Shown: positions 48,023-53,355 of the stretch, in pieces | Numbering within the stretch: the stretch's first letter is position 1 | How the letters are laid out: the number at the start of each line of letters is the position of its first letter | Assembly (NCBI GenBank): GCA_038239485.1 | Contig: JBBSET010000021.1 | Span: 1-53,355 of the forward strand | Length of the DNA stretch: 53,355 nucleotides | Direction: 5' to 3' | Source: DASQEH01 sp038239485 | GTDB lineage: Bacteria > Actinomycetota > Actinomycetes > Propionibacteriales > Nocardioidaceae | Made by a program: the position numbers and the translations under genes | The notes under the pieces: model-generated | The model's input: only the letters and a program-made list of their open reading frames with translations | Database searches by the model: none | Told to the model about the DNA's origin: nothing

Positions 48023-48949
48023 CTAGTGACTGAGGAGCGGGACGACGTCGGCCGCGATGCGCTCCATCTGCTCGGCGTCGTCGTAGAGCGGATGCAGGAC
48101 CAGCAGGTCCGCTCCAGCATCCACGATCGTCTGCAGCTCAGCGGCCACATCGGCCGCCCGACCCGAGACCCCCACTCGCTCGATACCGGTCAGGCCGAAG
48201 TGTCCGTACAGAGCGCGCAGAGCCTCCCCCAACCGGCGGGAGGCAAGGTCCGGGTCGTCGTCCACCGCGAGGTAGACACGCTTGGCGATGCGGAAACCAC
48301 CGCCTGGCCTCGAACGGCTGACCTCCTCGCGCACGATCGCGGCGTGCCGCACGAAGCTACTCGTTGTCGTTGACCCGGCCCCGATGAAACCGTCCGCAAG
48401 CCGTACCGCGCGACGCAGCGCGTCCGGGTGGTTGCCCCCGAACCAGATCGGTGGGTGTGGCTTCTGGTACGGCTTCGGCTCCATCGCGACCCCGCTGGCC
48501 TGCCAGAACCCGCCGTCGAAGTCCACCTTGTCCTCGGTCCACGCGGCTTGCATCAGGCGCAGCCCTTCCGCGAACCTCGCGACGAACCCCTCGCGGTCCA
48601 TCCCGAACGCGCCGAACGCGCGGAAGCCCCCGCCGGTACCCAGACCCACCTCGAGGCGACCGCGGCTGACCTGGTCGAGGCTGGCGATCGTCTTTGCCAG
48701 GTGCAGCGGGCTCGCCAACGTGCTGACGTACACCGCGCAGCCGAGCCGGAGGCGATCCGTGTAGGCGGCAGCCAACGCAAGCATCACGCTCGGGTCGAGG
48801 TTCGGCGCCGTCCCGACGATCTGTTCCATGACCCAGGCGCCGGAGAACCCGAGCTCCTCGGCGCGAACCAGGTGCCGGCGTAACGCCGTCTTGTCGAACG
48901 CGTGGTCGACCACAAGCTGCGGCACGGCGATCGCGACCTCGAATGGCAC
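48023..48949 (-). CDS. Luciferase-like (LLM class) flavin/F420-dependent oxidoreductase
   Basis: The 308-residue TIM-barrel protein reads FEVAIAVPQLVVDHAFDK, RAEELGFSGAWVMEQ, DPSVMLALAAAYTDRLRLG, HLAKTIASLDQVSRGRLEVG, LGTGGGF and PPIWFGGNHPDALRRAVRLADG. This order is typical of bacterial-luciferase-like F420- or FMN-dependent monooxygenases and dehydrogenases. F420 use is likely in actinobacteria but not proven by sequence. GTG 48949 is the best start; no ribosome binding site is visible. The frame remains open far upstream, antisense to real genes, which is a high-GC artefact. Confidence 0.9.
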   Translation of the reverse strand: MPFEVAIAVPQLVVDHAFDKTALRRHLVRAEELGFSGAWVMEQIVGTAPNLDPSVMLALAAAYTDRLRLGCAVYVSTLASPLHLAKTIASLDQVSRGRLEVGLGTGGGFRAFGAFGMDREGFVARFAEGLRLMQAAWTEDKVDFDGGFWQASGVAMEPKPYQKPHPPIWFGGNHPDALRRAVRLADGFIGAGSTTTSSFVRHAAIVREEVSRSRPGGGFRIAKRVYLAVDDDPDLASRRLGEALRALYGHFGLTGIERVGVSGRAADVAAELQTIVDAGADLLVLHPLYDDAEQMERIAADVVPLLSH

Positions 48950-49032
48950 GACGACAGTGTGCCAGCGGCCACCGACCCGACGCTGCGTCGGCTCGGCATC
49001 CGAGTACAGCACAGCCCTCGCGCAACGCGAGG

Positions 49033-50241
49033 TCACCGACTGCGGCTGGGGGCAGAAGGTCGTCGAGTGTCCCTGCGGCTGATCCGCAGGGCGGCGAAGA
49101 GCAGCGCAGCGCACGCGCTGATCAGGACCGGCTCGACTGTGAAGGCGGCCGTCAGTCCCAGGGGGTCTGCCATACTGCCGAGCAGGAACGGCGCCGCGAT
49201 GACGAGCAGCCCACCGACCAGCTGAGAGCGGGAGTTCGCCTGGTCCTCCTGGCCCGGTGCAGCACCGAGGCTCAGCGCGATCGACAGCGGGTAGAGGTTC
49301 GCGATACCCAGCCCGGCGAGGAGCAGGCCGATGACGGCGACGCCGGAGACGCCGGTGAGCCAGAAGATCAGGAAGCCACCGGCCGTGGTTGCGAGCGAGG
49401 CGTAGAGGAGCGCAACGGTCCGGCCAGGTTGTCGGGTCACGATCGCTCCAACGACGCGACCGACCAGAAGTCCGAGATAATGGCTGCTCATCGCCGTCAC
49501 GGCGGCGGCGGTTGACAGCCCGGTTGCCTCCAGCTGCTCGGCTCCGAAGTAGGCGAGGCAGAACTCGACCGCAATGCTGGCCGCCGCGAGCCCTGCGAAC
49601 AGCCAGCAGGCCAGCGGCAGCCGCCCTCGCATCTGCGTCCCTCGGTAAGTGGTTGCGCTCGGGAGAGGCTGCTGCCGGAAGCGCAGGTAGAGACCCGCGA
49701 GTCCGATGGTCGGGAGGGCGAACCCGGCCCGCCAGCCGAGCGGGCCGGCGGCGAGCGCTCCCAGGGCGAACGGGGCCAGCACCGCACATGCCGCAGCGCC
49801 GATGTTGGCCTCCGTGAGCGCCCGATCGCGCCGCTCGCGGTGCCGGTCGGACAGGATCGCCTGAAGAACGGCCAGCAACATGGTCCCACCGAGACCCAGG
49901 ATCCCGGCTCCGGCCAGGGTCAGCGTGACGCCCGATCCCCAGGCGAAGAGGAAGGCGCCGCAGCTGGCAAGAAGGGCCGGGCCCCACAACAGCGTCGCCC
50001 GCGAGAAGCGGCCGGCCGCGGCTGGGAAGGCGATGCCGGTCAAGACTGCGCCGGCTGACCAGGCGGCGGTGTAGACGCCCAGCAGCGTGAACGAGAAGTG
50101 CCGCTCTTCGCGCAGCAGTGCCAGGGCCGGCCCATAGGCGTAGATCCAGAACGCGAAGCAGATCAGCCCGCCGTACGACAGGATCGTCGGCGCATCCCGG
50201 CGGAACTCCTCCCGCTCCGATCGGTCCTCCGTGGTTGCCAT
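49033..50241 (-). CDS. MFS transporter
   Basis: The 402-residue protein has about twelve hydrophobic helices with charged ends and the MFS-type loop LSDRHRERRDRA between helices 4 and 5. The pattern resembles drug/metabolite efflux MFS proteins, with no sugar porter signature. It is divergent from a LacI-family gene. Its ATG (50241) touches the 16-bp palindrome at 50242-50257, so repression by that regulator is very likely. Confidence 0.88.
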   Translation of the reverse strand: MATTEDRSEREEFRRDAPTILSYGGLICFAFWIYAYGPALALLREERHFSFTLLGVYTAAWSAGAVLTGIAFPAAAGRFSRATLLWGPALLASCGAFLFAWGSGVTLTLAGAGILGLGGTMLLAVLQAILSDRHRERRDRALTEANIGAAACAVLAPFALGALAAGPLGWRAGFALPTIGLAGLYLRFRQQPLPSATTYRGTQMRGRLPLACWLFAGLAAASIAVEFCLAYFGAEQLEATGLSTAAAVTAMSSHYLGLLVGRVVGAIVTRQPGRTVALLYASLATTAGGFLIFWLTGVSGVAVIGLLLAGLGIANLYPLSIALSLGAAPGQEDQANSRSQLVGGLLVIAAPFLLGSMADPLGLTAAFTVEPVLISACAALLFAALRISRRDTRRPSAPSRSR

Positions 50242-50257
50242 TGTGTAACGCTACACA
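50242..50257. promoter_or_regulatory. LacI-type operator between MFS and LacI genes
   Basis: TGTGTA and TACACA are perfect inverted arms around ACGC; 14 of 16 bases are symmetric and the centre has CG, as LacI-family operators usually do. It begins one base upstream of the MFS start codon and ends 14 bp before the LacI start. A -10-like TAGACT (50260-50265) for the LacI gene lies just beyond. Confidence 0.82.
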
Positions 50258-50271
50258 GATAGACTCGGAGC

Positions 50272-51303
50272 ATGCAAGCACGTCCACCCACCTCGCGTCG
50301 GGCGACGATGACCGACGTGGCACGCGCGGCCGGGGTGTCGCCGATGACGGTCTCCTATACCTACAGCCGGCCCGAGCGGGTCTCCGAGCAGAGTCGGGCC
50401 AAGGTGCTGGCGGCCGCCGCGACGCTGGGCTACTCCGGGCCCGACCCGAGTGCCCGCTCCCTGCGGTACGGCGCCACCCGCACACTCGGGGTTGTGCTGG
50501 GCGAGCACCTGACGTACGCCTTCGATGACCAGCAGGCAGTAGCCTTTCTCGCCGGCATCGCCGAGGTATGCGCTGAGCGCGGCTACGGTCTGCTCATCGT
50601 GCCGACCGGAATGGGCGACGAGGACCGTGCCCGCGTTGGCGAGGCCGCAGTGGACGCGTACGTGGTGTGGACGACCACAGCCGACGACCCCGTTCTCGAC
50701 GCGGCGCGCGGGACCCACCGCCGGCTCGTCATCCACGGTGGCCCGGACTGTGAAGGGACGACGGTGATCAGCATCGACAACCGCGCCGCGGCGCGCGCGA
50801 TAGGTACCGAGGTGTTCGCGACCTCTCGGCGTCCGGCGGTGCTGAGCTTCCCTGTTGACCGCAGCCGTGAGACCAGCGTGTGTTACGGCCTCGATCCTGA
50901 CGCCGTCGCCTACCCGGTCACCCGTGAGCGACTAGCCGACTACCGCGACGCCGCGCGCGACCTCGGCCTCGACTGGTCTGACGTGGCCGTCGGCGTGTGC
51001 CGCACGAACGACGAGCGTGATGCCCGAACGATGACGCGGCAACTGCTCGACCTGGCACCCGACCTCGATGCCGTCGCCGCCATGAGCGACCAGCTGGCGC
51101 TCGGCGCCCGCCTCGAGTCGACCGGCCCACTGCGGCTCGGCGGCTGGGACGACTCCGATATCGCGCGGGAACACCAGTTCACCACAGTGGCACAGTCGCT
51201 TCGTGCGCAAGGCTCGGCTTGCGCCGCCGCGGCGCTCGGTGACCCGGCGTCAGACCACCGCGACGCCTGGCAGCTGGTTCGGCGCGCATCCACGGAGGAC
51301 TGA
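50272..51303 (+). CDS. LacI-family transcriptional regulator
   Basis: The 343-residue protein has an N-terminal LacI helix-turn-helix (about 11-60: ATMTDVARAAGVSPMTVSYT, YSRPERVSEQSRAKVLAAAA) and a periplasmic-binding-protein-like sensor domain. The sensor shows TLGVVLGEHLTYAF, DAYVVWTT, VISIDNRAAAR and LDAVAAMSDQLALGA. It lacks an obvious sugar operon; its divergent partner is an MFS transporter, so the ligand may be that transporter's substrate. The start is six bases after a -10-like hexamer, so leaderless expression is likely. Confidence 0.92.
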   Translation: MQARPPTSRRATMTDVARAAGVSPMTVSYTYSRPERVSEQSRAKVLAAAATLGYSGPDPSARSLRYGATRTLGVVLGEHLTYAFDDQQAVAFLAGIAEVCAERGYGLLIVPTGMGDEDRARVGEAAVDAYVVWTTTADDPVLDAARGTHRRLVIHGGPDCEGTTVISIDNRAAARAIGTEVFATSRRPAVLSFPVDRSRETSVCYGLDPDAVAYPVTRERLADYRDAARDLGLDWSDVAVGVCRTNDERDARTMTRQLLDLAPDLDAVAAMSDQLALGARLESTGPLRLGGWDDSDIAREHQFTTVAQSLRAQGSACAAAALGDPASDHRDAWQLVRRASTED

Positions 51304-51375
51304 GACGAGTTCGGACTGGCGAACCCGTGACCGGCGCACACCGCCAAGCTCCGCCCTTGACACGAGCCCGGCCCG

Positions 51376-52317
51376 TCAGGACGTCAGCTTGTCGAGCTCG
51401 GCCAGGTCGTCCGGCGTCGGTCGCCACCCTGCGGCGGCAACGTTGACGCGCACCTGGTCCCGAGTCGTCGCCCCGGCGATCACGCTGGCCACGGTGGGCT
51501 TCGCGGCCAGCCCTGCGATGGCGACGTCGAGAAGGGAGATCGACCGTGCCGCCGCGAAAGTCGACAGGGCCTCGAGGACGTCGAAGGCGTCGTCGGTCAG
51601 CGTCTCCTCGCCACCCCACGTCTGGATGCGGCTGCCGACCGGCGGTGGCTCCCCCCGCCGGTACTTTCCGGTGAGCAGCCCGCTGGCCAGCGGGAAGAAC
51701 GGCAGCAGCCCGATGCCATACCGCTCGAGCGCGGGCACCAGATCGTGCTCGACGCGTCGCTTCATCAGGTTGTACTCGTTCTGAGCGCTCACGAAACGTT
51801 CACATCCATGGGTGCGAGCCGTCCACTCGGCGTCGGCGACCTGCCAGCCGGAGAAGTTCGAGCTGCCGATGTAGCGCACCTTGCCTTCGCGCACCAGGTC
51901 GCTGAGTGCCGCGAGCGTCTCTTCGATCGGGGTATCCGGGTCGGGCCGGTGCAGCTGGTAAAGGTCGATCCAGTCGGTCTGCAGCCGGCGCAGTGAGGAC
52001 TCCACCGCCTTCTTGATGTACCGACGCGATCCCCTCGCGCCCCAGTCCTCGCCGTTGTCGTTCCCGCGCCTGCGGGTGTCGCTGCCGAACTTGGTGGCCA
52101 CGATGACGTCATCGCGACGGCCGACGAGGGCGGCACCGAGGCGCCGCTCGGACTCGCCATAGGAGTCGGAGGTGTCGAAGAGCGTGATGCCTTCGTCCAG
52201 CGCCGCGTCGACCACATCGCGACTCTGCTTGTCGTCGAGCTTCATGCCGAAGTTGTTGGTCCCGAGACCGACGACGGACACGACCAGGCCCGAGTCGCCG
52301 AGACGGCGAAATTCCAT
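51376..52317 (-). CDS. Aldo/keto reductase
   Basis: This 313-residue TIM-barrel NADPH-dependent reductase has the catalytic tetrad Asp48, Tyr53 (DTSDSYG), Lys76 (ATKFG) and His123 (YQLHRPDPD). The cofactor-binding C-terminal part has VIAGATTRDQV. It resembles the YajO/Tas-like class that reduces aldehydes and ketones. It is convergent with the LacI gene and lies next to a decayed PIN fragment; no operon partner is seen. Confidence 0.94.
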   Translation of the reverse strand: MEFRRLGDSGLVVSVVGLGTNNFGMKLDDKQSRDVVDAALDEGITLFDTSDSYGESERRLGAALVGRRDDVIVATKFGSDTRRRGNDNGEDWGARGSRRYIKKAVESSLRRLQTDWIDLYQLHRPDPDTPIEETLAALSDLVREGKVRYIGSSNFSGWQVADAEWTARTHGCERFVSAQNEYNLMKRRVEHDLVPALERYGIGLLPFFPLASGLLTGKYRRGEPPPVGSRIQTWGGEETLTDDAFDVLEALSTFAAARSISLLDVAIAGLAAKPTVASVIAGATTRDQVRVNVAAAGWRPTPDDLAELDKLTS

Positions 52318-52384
52318 AGCAGCAACCTAGACGACCGGATAGACAACCTCGATCTGGCACCTCGGTCGTGTCGCTCGAGACGGG

Positions 52385-52539
52385 CCGGAGGTCGCCGGTG
52401 ATGAGCGAGACGTCTGACGCCCCCGCCAGCGCGACGTGAGCGGCGTCGTACGGCACGGCGCCACTGTGGCGCCAGGGCGCCATAGTCCGATCGCGGTCCG
52501 ATCGATGAGTATGTGACCCAGCGGATGTCTCACCTGTAC
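52385..52539 (-). pseudogene. Decayed VapC/PIN-domain fragment
   Basis: In the 241-bp gap between the aldo/keto reductase and the DHFR-like gene, the minus strand has two consecutive PIN-like pieces in different frames. One reads VQVRHPLGHILIDRTAIGLW (about 52539-52480). The other reads VPYDAAHVALAGASDVSLIT followed by GDLR (about 52460-52385). Together they match the last third of VapC toxins (RHPxGHLL...YDAAYVALAE...LLTxDxR), joined by a frameshift, with the N-terminal two thirds missing. It is a remnant, not a functional gene. Confidence 0.65.
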
Positions 52540-52558
52540 CGCGCGTGAAAGGACTTCG

Positions 52559-53098
52559 ATGAGCAAGCTGCTCTACTCAGCCACCATGTCGTTGGACGGC
52601 TTCATCGCCGGGGCCGGTGGGGACATGGCATGGCTGACTCGACACCTTGTCCACGCTCCTGAGGTCGACGACCTGATGGACAGCATCGGTGCCCTGCTCA
52701 TCGGCAGCCGGACCTTCGGCGGGGACGACCCGAACCGTGGGACCGACTCCGAGGGCGCCTTCGGCGGGAAGTGGCATGGTCAGTGCGTCGTCCTCACCCA
52801 CGACCCCCCGCCGGGACCCGCTGACTCCGACGTCAGCTTCGCCACCGATCTCGGCAGCGCCGTCGCAGCCGCCAAGGACGCCGCCGACGGCAAGTACGTG
52901 AACGTGCTGGGCGCGAATGTCGCCAAGCAGTTGATCGAGGCCGACCTGCTCGACGAGATCCTCGTGTTCGTCGCCCCCGTGATGCTGGGCGACGGGACGC
53001 GGCTCTTCGACCACCCGGGCGGGACCGAGGTAGGTCTCGAACCGGTCGAGCACCGGCCGATCGGTCCGATGAGCGTCTGGCTGAGGGTTGTCCGGTGA
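52559..53098 (+). CDS. RibD C-terminal/dihydrofolate reductase-family protein
   Basis: The 179-residue protein has the RibD_C/DHFR-like fold: LLYSATMSLDGFIAGAGGDM at the start, LLIGSRTFGGDDP, CVVLTHDPPPG and VNVLGANVAKQLIEADLLDE with LVFVAPVMLGDG. It should be a small NADPH-dependent reductase of unknown substrate, common in actinobacteria near regulators. ATG 52559 has AAAGGA six bases upstream. Confidence 0.93.
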   Translation: MSKLLYSATMSLDGFIAGAGGDMAWLTRHLVHAPEVDDLMDSIGALLIGSRTFGGDDPNRGTDSEGAFGGKWHGQCVVLTHDPPPGPADSDVSFATDLGSAVAAAKDAADGKYVNVLGANVAKQLIEADLLDEILVFVAPVMLGDGTRLFDHPGGTEVGLEPVEHRPIGPMSVWLRVVR

Positions 53099-53120
53099 GT
53101 GGCCGCGAGATGTGCGGCGG

Positions 53121-53355
53121 GTGAGCCGCCAGGGCTCCGAACCTGAGCCGAGTATCCGGCGATCGGAATCCGGCGACGCCGAGGCGATGCGACGGGTGGC
53201 CCGCGCCGCCTATGCCCTGTATGTGCCGCGGATGGACCGGGAGCCGGCTCCGATGGTGGCCGACTACGCCACGATCGCCGAACAGGGCGACGCCTGGGTC
53301 GCCGTGCGCGGCGACAGCCTTCTCGGGTTCCTCGTACTCGCGCTCGCCGACGACC
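53121..53355 (+). CDS. GNAT-family acetyltransferase, N-terminal part
   Basis: The frame runs from GTG 53121 to the window end (78 codons). It contains SIRRSESGDAEAMRRVARAA, YALYVPRMDREPAPM and AWVAVRGDSLLGFLVLAL, the N-terminal helices and first strands of a GNAT fold; the acetyl-CoA loop would lie beyond the edge. A GTG at 53112 in the same frame is an alternative start. It lies 22 bp after the DHFR-like gene and is probably in the same transcript. Confidence 0.82.
   Translation, partial: MSRQGSEPEPSIRRSESGDAEAMRRVARAAYALYVPRMDREPAPMVADYATIAEQGDAWVAVRGDSLLGFLVLALADD

Noticed and set aside
48950..50485. In-frame upstream extension of the LLM oxidoreductase reading frame to 820 codons
   Set aside because: The extension overlaps the MFS gene in another frame and reads as Arg/Pro-rich sequence; the family starts at residue 1 of the 308-residue version.
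1..53355. CRISPR arrays, insertion sequences, prophage or integrative elements
   Set aside because: No regularly spaced repeats, transposase, integrase, relaxase or phage structural genes were seen, and no tRNA-end duplication was found beyond the single tRNA-Gln.

Overview
The window is high-GC, densely packed bacterial DNA with GTG/TTG starts, frequent ATGA/GTGA gene overlaps and several apparently leaderless genes. This is typical of a high-GC actinomycete. The order metG-tatD-rpfB-ksgA-ispE, together with glmU-prs-rplY-pth and mfd-mazG, matches the locus around Rv1002c-Rv1021 of Mycobacterium tuberculosis. The SurA-like lipoprotein between mfd and mazG and the cysQ-like gene suggest a Nocardioidaceae/Propionibacteriales relative; that placement is inference. 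No rRNA, CRISPR array, transposase, integrase or phage gene was seen.

Left part (1-9.6 kb): a minus-strand housekeeping series reads tRNA-Gln(UUG), glmU, prs, rplY, pth, cysQ-like, mfd, SurA-like lipoprotein and the first codons of a MazG-type protein. It covers cell-wall precursor and PRPP synthesis, translation and DNA repair. At 9.7-13.3 kb lies an insertion relative to the mycobacterial order: an acyl desaturase with a 33-bp palindrome in its promoter and a TetR gene downstream, then a VOC protein, trans-aconitate methyltransferase and a divergent TamR-type MarR repressor with two clean palindromes between them.

13.4-27 kb is again mostly minus strand: ABC-F protein, ispE, ksgA, rpfB, tatD, metG, a fused heterodimer-type ABC exporter with its MarR regulator and operator, a small unknown protein and rsmI. 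The protein O-mannosyltransferase gene diverges from rsmI across only 30 bp. At 28.9-32.0 kb is a complete zinc uptake operon (znuA-znuC-znuB-zur) with a Zur box and a leaderless znuA promoter.

32-53 kb is accessory. In order it holds a YCII protein behind a truncated SRPBCC leader, gamma-glutamyltransferase, and a polyol divergon (SorC regulator, mannitol-type dehydrogenase, sugar porter). Next come a GNAT / XRE-cupin divergon, DUF427, and a four-gene coupled operon (small unknown protein, FHA-like protein, NAD(P)-binding protein, CPBP membrane protein) divergent from a MerR-DICT regulator. The right end has an ArsR-type/dienelactone hydrolase divergon, an ECF sigma factor with a membrane protein, PIN and VOC proteins, a luciferase-like oxidoreductase, an MFS/LacI divergon, an aldo-keto reductase, a decayed PIN-toxin fragment, a RibD/DHFR-like reductase and a partial GNAT gene.

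Most accessory modules have the same design: a one-component regulator divergent from, or adjacent to, one to four target genes, with a readable palindrome between them. The least understood is the MerR-DICT divergon (40.6-44.4 kb).
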